Source: Alphaproteobacteria bacterium (GTDB taxonomy: Bacteria; Pseudomonadota; Alphaproteobacteria; UBA9219). From it: DNA of 47,446 nucleotides. Shown here in pieces: positions 24,480 to 32,525 of the stretch. Below the pieces are notes generated by a model. The model did not search any database and was not told the DNA's origin. It was given only the letters and a program-made list of their open reading frames with translations. Location of the stretch: NCBI GenBank assembly GCA_028683655.1, contig JAQUHK010000004.1:1-47446 (forward strand), read 5' to 3'. The first letter of the stretch is position 1; every line of letters starts with the position of its first letter. The position numbers were made by a program, and so were the translations under genes.

Positions 24480-24573
24480 TTAGGTTTCTCCCCCCTGGAG
24501 GGGGAGAAAGCAAAATCTTAGGCTTGCGTCAGCAAGTCTTAGTTTTTCTATCCTCTCCCTCCAGGGGAGAGGA
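24480..24573. repeat. Core-A palindromic repeat, free-standing
   Basis: It holds CTCCCCCCTGGAGGGGGAG, then CAAAATCTTAGGCTTGC facing GCAAGTCTTAG, then CCTCTCCCTCC-AGGGGAGAGG. It lies between convergent rppH and the amidase gene and has no heptamer arms, so core A can exist alone. It could terminate transcription from both sides. Confidence 0.85.
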
Positions 24574-24607
24574 AAATACCTTGTAAACAGGAGTCAAAGG
24601 CCTTGAT

Positions 24608-25294
24608 CTAAGCTGTCAGCCTCGCGAGCGCGCGCAGGCACGCGGCAGAGTTGTTGGAAAAGCCTTCGGTCAGTTGTTCTGCATGAAAGTGGCGTAGGAA
24701 GGCGATTTGGCTGGCGGCCAAGACTTCTGGCGTGCGGACGTCATAGCCGACTTTTTGTAAAAGCGTTGCCACTTCTTTTTCATCCCATGGGCCGTTATCG
24801 GCGGGCGCAGGCTGTGGCCAAACGCCCATCCCCTCGGTGGCGAGGTCTTGCCATGGAAAGAGCTCGCCCGGATCTTCCTTGCGCAAGGGCGCAATGTCGC
24901 TGTGCCCCCAAAGGCAGCTTGCGGGCAGGTTGTGCGTTTTCATCAGGAAAGCGATTTGTGTTTTGATCGCTTCAATCTGCGCGGCAGGGAAGGGCGTATA
25001 ACCAAATTCGTGCCCCTTGTTCACAAGCTCGATCCCGATAGAGCGGCTGTTCAGGTCGTCTGCGCCGCGCCAAAAGCTTTGCCCTGCGTGCCATGCGCGA
25101 TGCTCGTCGGCGACGAGGCGATAGATTTCGCCCGTTTCGTCGATCATCAAATGCGCACTGACCTTGCTTTGCGGATCAAGCATCCGCGCCAAGGCGGTTT
25201 GCGCATCCTGCATGCCCGTATAATGCACGATGATAAAGTCGAGCTTGGTGCCATCGGCGCGAGCGTTAAAGTTGGGTGAGGGTGTGTGCTTCAT
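24608..25294 (-). CDS. N-acetylmuramoyl-L-alanine amidase, AmpD/AmiD type
   Basis: A zinc amidase (Amidase_2) that cuts between N-acetylmuramic acid and the stem peptide. Zinc ligand His24 is in FIIVHYTGM, with a later His in RAWHAGQSFW and GHSDIAPLRKEDPGELFPW completing the site. The C-terminal 70 residues (VATLLQKVGYDV and IAFLRHFH) look like a peptidoglycan-binding-type helical domain. There is no signal peptide, so it should act on recycled muropeptides in the cytoplasm; anmK at 32.5 kb belongs to the same pathway. Its ATG overlaps the preceding gene's stop in ATGA. Confidence 0.9.
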   Translation of the reverse strand: MKHTPSPNFNARADGTKLDFIIVHYTGMQDAQTALARMLDPQSKVSAHLMIDETGEIYRLVADEHRAWHAGQSFWRGADDLNSRSIGIELVNKGHEFGYTPFPAAQIEAIKTQIAFLMKTHNLPASCLWGHSDIAPLRKEDPGELFPWQDLATEGMGVWPQPAPADNGPWDEKEVATLLQKVGYDVRTPEVLAASQIAFLRHFHAEQLTEGFSNNSAACLRALARLTA

Positions 25295-26136
25295 TTAATA
25301 TCCCTCATCTTGCAAATCTCGGCATAGGCGGCGTTGATGATTTTCACTTTCTCGGTCGCCTCGGCGATTTTGTCGGCAGGAAGCCCCGCCGCCAGAAGCT
25401 TGTCGGGGTGGTGTTTGCGCAACAAGGCGCGATAGGTGCGTTTGATCACATCTTCGCTGGCCGTGGTTGGCAGGCCCAGAACGTCATAGGCCGAATCTTT
25501 TTTGGGCGGCGGTGGCGCACTGTTCATGTTGAGGCCTACGCGTCCGGCGATGCGGGCAAAGTCGGCCTCGGTAAAGCCGAAGATCACGCTCACGCGGCGC
25601 AGGAAGACAAGCTCGGCGCGGGTCAGGCGCGGGCTGTCGGCAATCGCGACATAGAAAAGTCCGGCCAGCACCTCTTCCAACAGAGCGTTGGCCCGCCCAA
25701 ATACCTGAGCCAGACGCGCGGCATAGGGTTCATAGCCCATCGACGTCTGTCGCGCCATGTCGAACCGTTCGCCGACTTCGGCGACCAGAGTCTCCGGCGT
25801 GCGGAAGATGCGGCGAAAGGCCAGTACTTCTTCGCGCGAGACCATGCCATCCGCTTTGGCCAGCTTCGCCCCAAGGACGATCAGGCAGGCGGAAAACAGC
25901 GTTTTGTGTTGGCGGCTCATGACAAAGTCGGGGAACAAATCGTCGCCGCGTGGGCGCGGAAAGCTTGATCGTTCTTGAATCCGCTCGTTTTTCCGGTCGT
26001 TCATATGGCCAATAAGCAAGCCAAGCGCACCACCCCAAGGGCCGCCAAGGGTCAGTCCCAGCACAGTGCCAACGAATTTTCCAACGAATCGAGCCATCAT
26101 ACGGTTATAGCCGCTTGCCTTTTCTTTTTCCCGCAT
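25291..26136 (-). CDS. DjlA-like membrane co-chaperone: TerB plus C-terminal J domain
   Basis: It has a glycine-rich N-terminal membrane segment (FVGKFVGTVLGLTLGGPWGGALGLLIG), a TerB-like helical domain (LFSACLIVLGAKLAKADGMVSREEV through LVFLRRVSVIFGFTEADF), and a C-terminal J domain with the essential HPD in RKHHPDKLLAAG. This is the order in DjlA, a DnaK co-chaperone at the inner membrane. The start is uncertain: ATG 26136 is used because longer forms (26190, 26208) overlap the divergent irr promoter; ATG 26100 is possible. It is coupled to the amidase downstream. Confidence 0.85.
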   Translation of the reverse strand: MREKEKASGYNRMMARFVGKFVGTVLGLTLGGPWGGALGLLIGHMNDRKNERIQERSSFPRPRGDDLFPDFVMSRQHKTLFSACLIVLGAKLAKADGMVSREEVLAFRRIFRTPETLVAEVGERFDMARQTSMGYEPYAARLAQVFGRANALLEEVLAGLFYVAIADSPRLTRAELVFLRRVSVIFGFTEADFARIAGRVGLNMNSAPPPPKKDSAYDVLGLPTTASEDVIKRTYRALLRKHHPDKLLAAGLPADKIAEATEKVKIINAAYAEICKMRDIK

Positions 26137-26188
26137 AATGTGTTTTTCAGGTTTTGAAAAAGGGTAAGGATCAAGTATAGTCCCCGCC

Positions 26189-26626
26189 ATGAAGACAGAA
26201 CATACCAATAAGATCCCCGAAGGGGACTGTCTCCCCTCTGTTTTGGCAGATCGAGGGATACGTCCGACGCGTCAAAGGCTGGCCCTGGCTTCGGTCCTTT
26301 TCGGTGGCGGCCACAAACATGTGACGGCTGAACAAATTGTCATGGCCTTACATAAACGCAAGGCGCGTGTCTCTCTGGCGACCGTTTATAACAATCTGCA
26401 TCATTTCACGCAGGTTGGGTTGTTGCGCGAGATCGCGGTGGACCAGACTTGCACCTATTTCGACACCAATACAACCATTCATGGCCATTATTTTGATGAG
26501 GTTAACGGGGCACTCTATGACATCCCCGATGAGGCCCTGACCATGATTAACTTGCCCCAGCCGCCACAAGGCCGCAAAATCAAGCGTGTTGATATTACAA
26601 TTCGGTTGAGTAAGGCCGAGGGATAG
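26189..26626 (+). CDS. irr: Iron response regulator, Fur family
   Basis: A 145-residue Fur-family regulator. The winged-helix domain has [28 protein letters not shown] and [25 protein letters not shown]. The dimerisation domain has [23 protein letters not shown]. The FDTN-xxxHGHYF arrangement, and the lack of the usual C-terminal CxxC pairs of Fur, match alphaproteobacterial Irr, which senses haem/iron status. It is divergent from the djlA-like gene with about 50 bp between starts, so their promoters overlap. The Irr assignment rather than Fur/Mur rests on this motif. Confidence 0.85.
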   Translation: MKTEHTNKIPEGDCLPSVLADRGIRPTRQRLALASVLFGGGHKHVTAEQIVMALHKRKARVSLATVYNNLHHFTQVGLLREIAVDQTCTYFDTNTTIHGHYFDEVNGALYDIPDEALTMINLPQPPQGRKIKRVDITIRLSKAEG

Positions 26627-26672
26627 GGGTATAAGGCCCGCTATTCCATGCTTTTTGAACAGGTTTGGCCTT

Positions 26673-27179
26673 ATGAATGATGCAGCTTCACCAAAATTCT
26701 ATCCCGTCAGCTGGGACGAGCTTCACCGTAACGGCAAGGCTCTGGCTTGGCGTCTTTTGGATCAGGGCAATTGGAAAGGCATCGTCGCCGTGACTCGCGG
26801 CGGCCTTGTCCCCGCCGCCATTGTTGCCCGCGAGCTTGAAATCCGCGTGATCGAAACGGTGTCAGCGGTTGGTTATCATTGGGATGATAGTAATCCGCTA
26901 CAGGCCGAGGATATTCAGATCATTAAAGAGCCTGCCAATGTCGGGGACGGCGAGGGTTGGCTGGTTGTCGATGATCTGGTAGATTCGGGACGCACGTTTG
27001 AAGTGCTTCACAAGATGATGCCCAAGGCTCACTTCGCTACGATCTATGCCAAGCCTCAAGGTCGTCCGATGGTCCAGACCTTTATCACAGAGGTCAGTCA
27101 GGACACATGGATCTATTTCCCATGGGATATCGAACCGCAATTTAAACAGCCCATCGCTCTTATCGGCAAGAAGGATTGA
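26673..27179 (+). CDS. gpt: Xanthine/guanine phosphoribosyltransferase
   Basis: A purine salvage enzyme transferring phosphoribosyl from PRPP to xanthine or guanine. It has 168 residues. The PRPP-binding motif is [17 protein letters not shown], and [21 protein letters not shown] and the C-terminal [12 protein letters not shown] are typical of bacterial Gpt/XPRT. I start at ATG 26673; an in-frame TTG at 26655 would add six residues. It ends in TGA 9 bp before the rlmI-like gene, suggesting joint transcription. Confidence 0.92.
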   Translation: MNDAASPKFYPVSWDELHRNGKALAWRLLDQGNWKGIVAVTRGGLVPAAIVARELEIRVIETVSAVGYHWDDSNPLQAEDIQIIKEPANVGDGEGWLVVDDLVDSGRTFEVLHKMMPKAHFATIYAKPQGRPMVQTFITEVSQDTWIYFPWDIEPQFKQPIALIGKKD

Positions 27180-27187
27180 CCCTCTCC

Positions 27188-28375
27188 ATGACAAAGCTCC
27201 CTGTTCTTCGGCTACAGCCTTCGCGGCATAAACGGGTACAGGGCGGGCATCCGTGGGTTTTCTCGAACGAGCTGGTCATGGACGGCGCGGCCAAAGCCTT
27301 GGAGGCGGGCGTGCTGGCGCGGTTTTTTGCGCATGATGGCTCCGCTTTGGGGATGGGGACGTTTAACAGCCATTCCCTGATTGCCGGACGCATCCTTTCG
27401 CGCAAGCCATTGGACGAGATCGACGCCGATTGGTTTGCTGCGCGTTTTAAAGCGGCGGCGGCGCGTCGTGATGCGCTGATCGGCGTTCCCTATTACCGTT
27501 TGATCCATGCCGAAGCCGATGGCATCGCGGGGCTGGTCATCGACCGCTTTGACCGCCATATCAGCGTCCAGCTGAACAGCGCGGGGATGGAGCGTCTTTG
27601 GCCCTTTATCGAGCACGCGTTGGAAAGCGTTTTCGAGCCTGAGAGCATCATTCTGCATAATGAAAGCCCCGTGCGAGCCCTTGAAGGCTTGCCGCGCGAA
27701 ACGCGCCTTGCCAAGGGGCAGAAGCATGAGCGCGTGAAGGTCATCGAAAACGGGCTGACCTTTTTCACCGACATTCAGGGTGGGCAGAAAACGGGCTGGT
27801 ATTTCGATCAGCGCGACAATCACGCGCTGGTGGCGCGCTTTGCCAAAGGCAGGTCTGTCCTTGATCTTTACACCCATGCGGGAGGTTTTGCTCTGTGCGC
27901 CGCTCAGGCGGGGGCTGCCTGCGTGATCGGTGTGGATTCTTCGGCTCCGGCTTTGGCACTGGCTGCCGAGGCCGCCGCGCATAACAAGCTGGACAGCCTG
28001 TGCAAGTGGGAGCGGGCGGACGTGTTCGATGATCTGGAAAAGCGCATCGCCGCCAAGGAAGCCTATGGCATCGTCATTGCCGATCCGCCCCCTTTCGTGA
28101 AAAGCCGCAAGGACATTAACGCAGGCGCGCGTGGCTATCGCAAACTCGCCACCATGGCTGCCAGTGTCACGGCGCGGGGAGGCCTGCTCTATATCGCGTC
28201 GTGCAGCTATAACATGGACCTGCCAACTTTTACGGCAGAGGTCGCAAGGGGCCTTCACGAAGCCAAGCGCGAGGGACAAATCCTCTTCACCACCTTCGCC
28301 GCGCCCGACCATCCCGTCCACCCGAACGTGCCAGAGAGCTCGTACCTGAAGGGTCTTTTGATCCGTCTGGATTGA
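27188..28375 (+). CDS. rlmI: 23S rRNA (cytosine-C5) methyltransferase, RlmI-like
   Basis: It methylates a cytosine in 23S rRNA (C1962 in E. coli). The 395-residue protein has an N-terminal PUA domain (SRHKRVQGGHPWVFSNEL), the RlmI-type middle domain with LIHAEADGIAGLVIDRF, and a SAM-dependent Rossmann domain. That domain has TGWYFDQRDNHALVARF, VLDLYTHAGGFALCAAQAG, VIADPPPFVKSRKD and the catalytic cysteine region YIASCSYNMD. AAGGA lies upstream of ATG 27188. It is the first of three RNA methyltransferase genes in 3.3 kb. Confidence 0.9.
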   Translation: MTKLPVLRLQPSRHKRVQGGHPWVFSNELVMDGAAKALEAGVLARFFAHDGSALGMGTFNSHSLIAGRILSRKPLDEIDADWFAARFKAAAARRDALIGVPYYRLIHAEADGIAGLVIDRFDRHISVQLNSAGMERLWPFIEHALESVFEPESIILHNESPVRALEGLPRETRLAKGQKHERVKVIENGLTFFTDIQGGQKTGWYFDQRDNHALVARFAKGRSVLDLYTHAGGFALCAAQAGAACVIGVDSSAPALALAAEAAAHNKLDSLCKWERADVFDDLEKRIAAKEAYGIVIADPPPFVKSRKDINAGARGYRKLATMAASVTARGGLLYIASCSYNMDLPTFTAEVARGLHEAKREGQILFTTFAAPDHPVHPNVPESSYLKGLLIRLD

Positions 28376-28600
28376 GGGCTAAATTAACCTTATTTCGATC
28401 TCAAAACAACATCGACGCTAGGCCGGTTTTAAGGGCCGTAGAGGGGTCTAAAATCTGGCCGCTAGGGGGGTACATGCCACCTTCTAAAGGTGCGCCTGAG
28501 GAGCTTCTATGACTTCATATGAGCATATTTGACTATTGAGTCTGGCCTTTTTCTCAAATCCGGCTTTCGAAAGGCTTTGACAAGGTTAATTTCTCTGCCC

Positions 28601-28622
28601 TCAATGCCATATGCTAAATGCT
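28601..28622. repeat. Solo heptamer arm near rlmD 3' end
   Basis: Three YAAATGC-type units (ATGCCATATGCTAAATGCT). Read on the minus strand this is a left arm starting 8 bp after the rlmD stop, the same relation to a gene end as in the GTA cluster. No partner arm is seen within 250 bp. The rest of the 255-bp gap holds nothing I recognise. Confidence 0.7.
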
Positions 28623-28630
28623 CTCTTCCC

Positions 28631-29887
28631 CTACTTCACAAACAAGGCCGCCAGCTCCATATGCGTGGACCAAAGGAACTGGTCCACGGGCTGGATATTC
28701 TCGAGGCGATAGCCGCCCTCGACCAGAATCTTGGCATCGCGCACGAAGCTGGGGGGATCACAGCTGATGGCCACCACGGACGGGACGCTGCTTTTGGCAA
28801 GCTTCTCCGCTTGGGCCTTCGCCCCGCCGCGTGGGGGATCGAAGATGACGAGGTCATAGGTCGAGCATTCCTCAGCGGTGAATGGATTGGTCATGAGGTT
28901 ACGCAGACTGGTTTCCATCGTTTTGTGTTTTTGAATAGCCTTAGCCAAGGCCTTGATCGCGGGCCCGTCCAGATCGCAGAAATGAACCTTCTTGGCTTGC
29001 GTTAACGACAAACCGAAAAGCCCGAGGCCGCAAAAAAGGTCGAGCACTTTCCCCTCGCCCAGCGGCGCGGCCAACACAAAATCGACCAGAGCTTCCGCGC
29101 CGGCATCGGTGGCCTGAAGGAACGAAGCGGGCGGAAAGGCGAGGACGGTTTCGCCGAACTGGACGGCCAGTGGGGCGCGGTGCGAGACAGGCTCCACAGG
29201 GCTGCGATCCCACTTGCGCCACGACAGATGCGCAACGTCAAGCCGCTCGGCCAGCTCGGCCAGATTTTGCCGCGCATTCACATCCAGCTTGGGCCCGCCG
29301 ATCAGGGTGACATCCATTCCGCTTGGCAGGGCGGTGATCTGGATATCGCAGCTTTCCCCCTGTCCCAGCCAGTGGGGGAGGTAGGCCCGCAGCTTGTCGA
29401 TCAGGTCGGTGATTTCGGGCTTCATAACCTCGCACGAGCGCAGGTCAACAATCTCATGGCTGCGCCATGCGTTAAAGCCGAGGATCAGGCCAGCCTCGCC
29501 ATAATGCGCCGCGACCCGCGCCCGCCGCCGCGTCTGCGTCGCCGTGGTCACGGTGGGCATAAGATGCGGCGCGGCAAGCCCCTCGCGCTCGAACAGATAC
29601 ACAAGCTCGCTTCGTTTGAACGCCTCATAGGCCGAGTCGTTCATGTGCTGCAACCGGCACCCGCCGCATTGCGGATAGTGCGGGCAGGGTGGCTTCATTC
29701 GTTCACGGACGGGGACCAGCACCTCCACAAGCTCACCCCTTTTGACGGCATTGGTGCTGTCGGAAAGCTCGATGCGGACTTTCTCGCCTTTCAAAGCCCC
29801 CGAAACGAAGATCGTCGCCCCGTTTTCATGAGCGATTCCATCGCCTTGCGCGCCTAAATCATCAATTGTGATCTCAAGGGTAGCCAT
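28631..29887 (-). CDS. rlmD: 23S rRNA (uracil-C5) methyltransferase, RlmD/RumA family
   Basis: It methylates a uracil (U1939 in E. coli 23S rRNA). The 418-residue protein has an N-terminal TRAM domain (residues 1-60), an Fe-S cluster motif CPHYPQCGGC (Cys68, 74, 77), and a SAM domain with KVLDLFCGLGLFGLSLTQ and FDPPRGGAKAQ. The catalytic cysteine is in VVAISCDPPSFVRD. Family members in alphaproteobacteria vary in target, so the exact uracil is not certain. It is divergent from the SPOUT methyltransferase gene. Confidence 0.9.
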   Translation of the reverse strand: MATLEITIDDLGAQGDGIAHENGATIFVSGALKGEKVRIELSDSTNAVKRGELVEVLVPVRERMKPPCPHYPQCGGCRLQHMNDSAYEAFKRSELVYLFEREGLAAPHLMPTVTTATQTRRRARVAAHYGEAGLILGFNAWRSHEIVDLRSCEVMKPEITDLIDKLRAYLPHWLGQGESCDIQITALPSGMDVTLIGGPKLDVNARQNLAELAERLDVAHLSWRKWDRSPVEPVSHRAPLAVQFGETVLAFPPASFLQATDAGAEALVDFVLAAPLGEGKVLDLFCGLGLFGLSLTQAKKVHFCDLDGPAIKALAKAIQKHKTMETSLRNLMTNPFTAEECSTYDLVIFDPPRGGAKAQAEKLAKSSVPSVVAISCDPPSFVRDAKILVEGGYRLENIQPVDQFLWSTHMELAALFVK

Positions 29888-29948
29888 AAGATGCCCGTTT
29901 CCTTATAAAGAGCCTCGAATTGCAACGATAAAAGAAGGTTTAGGAGAG

Positions 29949-30434
29949 ATGCGAGGCTATTTCGCCATAGGCGTAGAAGGTATAAGCAAAAGTTTCAATC
30001 TTGGCAATCTGGTGCGCACGACGCATGCCTTCGGGGGCAGTTTTTTCTTCACGATCAATTCCGAGCTGGATTACCAGAATATCCGCGCCTCCGACACCTC
30101 GCACGCCGCGATCCATATGCCGTTTTATGCCTATGACAGCGTCGAAAACTTTTCGCTGCCCAACGATTGTTCGCTGGTTGGCGTTGAGCTGATGGACGAG
30201 GCCGTGGATCTGCCGCAATTCAAACACCCACTCCGCGCCGCCTATGTGCTGGGGCCGGAGAAGGGAAGCCTGTCCCCTCAGCTTGTTGCACGCTGTGATC
30301 ACATCGTGAAAATCCCGATGAAGTTCTGCGTCAATGTCGGCGTCGCCGGAGCCCTGTGCATCTATGACCGCATGATCGCCCTCGGCTCCTCCGCCGAACG
30401 CATCGCCCATCGCGGCGTTAAGGTGGCGCGGTAG
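29949..30434 (+). CDS. SPOUT RNA methyltransferase, TrmH/SpoU family
   Basis: A knot-fold 2'-O-methyltransferase of about 161 residues. The C-terminal SAM/knot motifs are AAYVLGPEKGSLSPQLVARCD and IVKIPMKFCVNVGVAGALCIYDR. The N-terminal motif 1 is KSFNLGNLVRTTHAFG with the conserved Asn-x-Gly-x-x-x-Arg. This is a single-domain form like TrmL; tRNA is the likely substrate but not shown. I start at ATG 29949 because AGGAGA lies 3 bp before it; an in-frame upstream ATG at 29868 would overlap rlmD. A GANTC array begins on the next base after its stop. Confidence 0.9.
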   Translation: MRGYFAIGVEGISKSFNLGNLVRTTHAFGGSFFFTINSELDYQNIRASDTSHAAIHMPFYAYDSVENFSLPNDCSLVGVELMDEAVDLPQFKHPLRAAYVLGPEKGSLSPQLVARCDHIVKIPMKFCVNVGVAGALCIYDRMIALGSSAERIAHRGVKVAR

Positions 30435-30466
30435 AATCGATTCGGGAATCGAGTCGATTCGAGTCG
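30435..30466. repeat. Tandem GANTC array, 6 sites in 32 bp
   Basis: Sites begin at 30435, 30440, 30447, 30452, 30457 and 30462 (GAATC, GATTC, GAATC, GAGTC, GATTC, GAGTC). They are mostly directly abutting pentamers. GANTC is the target of the alphaproteobacterial cell-cycle methylase CcrM. The array lies between convergent genes. Confidence 0.9.
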
Positions 30467-30496
30467 TTCGCGGCAGAACAGGTTCAAAAGGCCGTT

Positions 30497-31339
30497 TTAA
30501 ATCTTCAATTTAAACTGAAAGGCCACGTCTTGTGAGGCTTGGTCGCACAGAGTGTCTGCTTGTTGCTTGGTAAGCGGCAAGTCTGTAACCGCAGGGTTTT
30601 GTCCGACGTTGATTTGTGAAAGACCAGAGTCCATGCCGTTTCCAGCGACTCTGTTGACCAATGAGGCGCAGCTCTTCTTGGGCGTTTTTGTAAAGGTGAT
30701 CACAAACGCTTCGCGATCCCAAGGTTTGGGGGCATTGCGGATTGTTACGGGCTCACCCCATGGGCTTTCAATCCGTGTCGGATTCTTCCAGTCGTCACTC
30801 ATATCGATTGGGATTGCCCCATCTTTTGCTAAAGCAATTTCATTAAGTCCCTGCTCAAGGGCCTCTCTTCTGGCATGAAGAGAACGTATATTTTGAACGA
30901 TCTGAAGCAGTTGGTTGGAAGGGGAACCCGTGTTTATCTTTATGTCGGGAAGCTGAAAATAGGCGGCGTAATATAAAGCACTGAAAACCAGAAACAAAAA
31001 AGTGGGTGTGCATGATTTGATAAGGTTGCACCCTTTTCCTTTTTTTGCTGTCTCACAATCATTTGTTATTTGGCATGAAGGGCTGTCTGGTTGAGCTTCT
31101 TTTTCTTTACGGATTATGCGCCGCCAAACGGCAAAAAAGAAAAGGGGTTGAAGAAAAAGGACGGCCCACATGGTTTGAATTATGGTCATATATGAAAATG
31201 TCTCGTGGTCGAGTGCGCCGTCAACAACGGCCATAGACATGCCTCCAAGGGCTCCAAGGAAGACGTAAAGGATTGCTGTCGAGATCAAATTGAGGATGAG
31301 ATAAGGCACAATACCGTGGATGAGAATGCTGCGTTTCAT
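30497..31339 (-). CDS. Membrane protein with C-terminal PilS-pilin-like domain
   Basis: A 280-residue protein. It begins with two transmembrane helices (ILIHGIVPYLILNLISTAILYVFLGALGG and MWAVLFLQPLFFFAVW), then a Cys-containing cytoplasmic-looking loop, and a third helix (FLFLVFSALYYAAYF). The rest resembles the PilS type IV pilin globular domain: NQLLQIVQNIRSLHARREALEQGLNEIALAKDGAIP, IESPWGEPVTIR, FVITFTKTPKKSCASLV and the late Cys in ADTLCDQAS. The resemblance is by eye. It is AT-richer than its neighbours. I start at ATG 31339; ATG 31372 is in frame. Function unknown. Confidence 0.7.
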   Translation of the reverse strand: MKRSILIHGIVPYLILNLISTAILYVFLGALGGMSMAVVDGALDHETFSYMTIIQTMWAVLFLQPLFFFAVWRRIIRKEKEAQPDSPSCQITNDCETAKKGKGCNLIKSCTPTFLFLVFSALYYAAYFQLPDIKINTGSPSNQLLQIVQNIRSLHARREALEQGLNEIALAKDGAIPIDMSDDWKNPTRIESPWGEPVTIRNAPKPWDREAFVITFTKTPKKSCASLVNRVAGNGMDSGLSQINVGQNPAVTDLPLTKQQADTLCDQASQDVAFQFKLKI

Positions 31340-31440
31340 GGTGAGCCTCAAATGAAAGACCGGATTGGTCAAAGAAGCCTACTTGCATTTCGTAAAGATA
31401 AGGTAGCCATATTCGTCCCTCGATTCCAACTTATCCACAG

Positions 31441-31486
31441 ACTCGATTCGGCGAATCGGGGGAATCGGTGAGTCGTTTCGGATTCG
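31441..31486. repeat. GANTC cluster in divergent promoter region, 6 sites in 46 bp
   Basis: Sites begin at 31441, 31446, 31454, 31463, 31471 and 31482, with one more outlier at 31423. It lies between the starts of two divergent genes (31339 on - and 31593 on +), so it is placed to affect promoters. The spacing is looser than in the other two arrays. TTATCCACAG, a DnaA-box-like sequence, adjoins it at 31432-31441. Confidence 0.88.
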
Positions 31487-31592
31487 TCTGTGAATAACAA
31501 AGTGTGGGTCATCCTGTGGATATTTACGCTAGATGTTGCGTTATAAACCCCAAGGCGTATAGTAGCGTTAACGTCTCGTTAGGAAATGTCTC

Positions 31593-32525
31593 ATGCGCTC
31601 CACCAGTGAAAAATTCGTCGATCTTGCTTCTCCGCGTCGCCTTTGGGTTGTTGCTGCGATTAACGGCAATCTGGAAAGGCTGGCGACCCTTCATGACCAT
31701 CTGGCCCTGCGCTTTTCGATCCGCGATCGGCTGGTCTATACGGGGAACTATATCGGAACGGGTGCGTTCGACAATCACGCGGTGCTGGAGGAGCTTCTGG
31801 CTTTTCGCTCCGCGCTGCTCTCCAAGCCGGGCATGGAAATTCACGACATCGTGCACTTGCGCGGTCCCACCGAAGAGGCGTGGCAGCGTTTGCTGCGCTT
31901 GCAGTTCGCGCCGTCGGCCTCGATGGCGGTGGAGCGTTGCCTTCAGGCCGGAGCCGAAGCCTATCTGCGCCTTTATGGCGTCAGCGTGAATGACACCAAG
32001 TCGATTGCACGAGCGGGCAGTGTGGCGATCACGCGTTGGACCAACCAGCTCCGTGGCCTTCAACGTCAGGTGCCGGGTCATGAGCCGTTTGTATGTAGCC
32101 TGCGCCGCGCAGCGATCACCTTTGGCCAGCCCGATGGCCGTGGCCGCGTGTTGGTTGTGCCAGCGGGTTACGATTTCCGCCGCACGCTGGACGAGCAGGG
32201 CGACAATTTGTGGTTCCCGCGCACGTCCTTCCATGTGGATGTTGAGGAAACGCGCTATGCCCGTGTGATCCGTGGGGCTGATCCGATGCAGGCGGGTGTC
32301 AGCACCGACCGTCTGGCCGTGACGCTTGATGGCGGCTGTGGCCGTGGCGGGCCGCTCATGTGCGGTTGTTTTGACGGGGCGGGCAATTTGCTTGAACTCG
32401 TAACCGTTGGAGGCCGTGGCGCGGTTGAATCCTCGCGCTTTGAAAGCGTCGCCCGCAGTGCCTTGCCTGAATCCCGTGCCGCGAATGTGCAAGACATTCT
32501 GGCCCCCGCCGAACAATGGGTGTGA
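31593..32525 (+). CDS. Metallophosphoesterase-like protein with degenerate active site
   Basis: A 310-residue protein whose first 100 residues follow the PPP-type phosphatase pattern, but the metal-binding motifs are altered. The usual DIHG is AING (VVAAINGNLERL), the usual GDYIDRG is GNYIGTG (LVYTGNYIGTGAFDNHAVLEELL), and the usual GNHE is RGPTE (LRGPTEEAW). Length and spacing are kept, so it is likely a stable, catalytically inactive protein. The remaining 200 residues (ITFGQPDGRGRVLVVPAGYDFRRTL, then LDGGCGRGGPLMCGCFDGAGNL) are C-terminal phosphatase-like and appear intact. AGGAAA precedes the ATG. It overlaps anmK by 10 bp. Confidence 0.8.
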   Translation: MRSTSEKFVDLASPRRLWVVAAINGNLERLATLHDHLALRFSIRDRLVYTGNYIGTGAFDNHAVLEELLAFRSALLSKPGMEIHDIVHLRGPTEEAWQRLLRLQFAPSASMAVERCLQAGAEAYLRLYGVSVNDTKSIARAGSVAITRWTNQLRGLQRQVPGHEPFVCSLRRAAITFGQPDGRGRVLVVPAGYDFRRTLDEQGDNLWFPRTSFHVDVEETRYARVIRGADPMQAGVSTDRLAVTLDGGCGRGGPLMCGCFDGAGNLLELVTVGGRGAVESSRFESVARSALPESRAANVQDILAPAEQWV

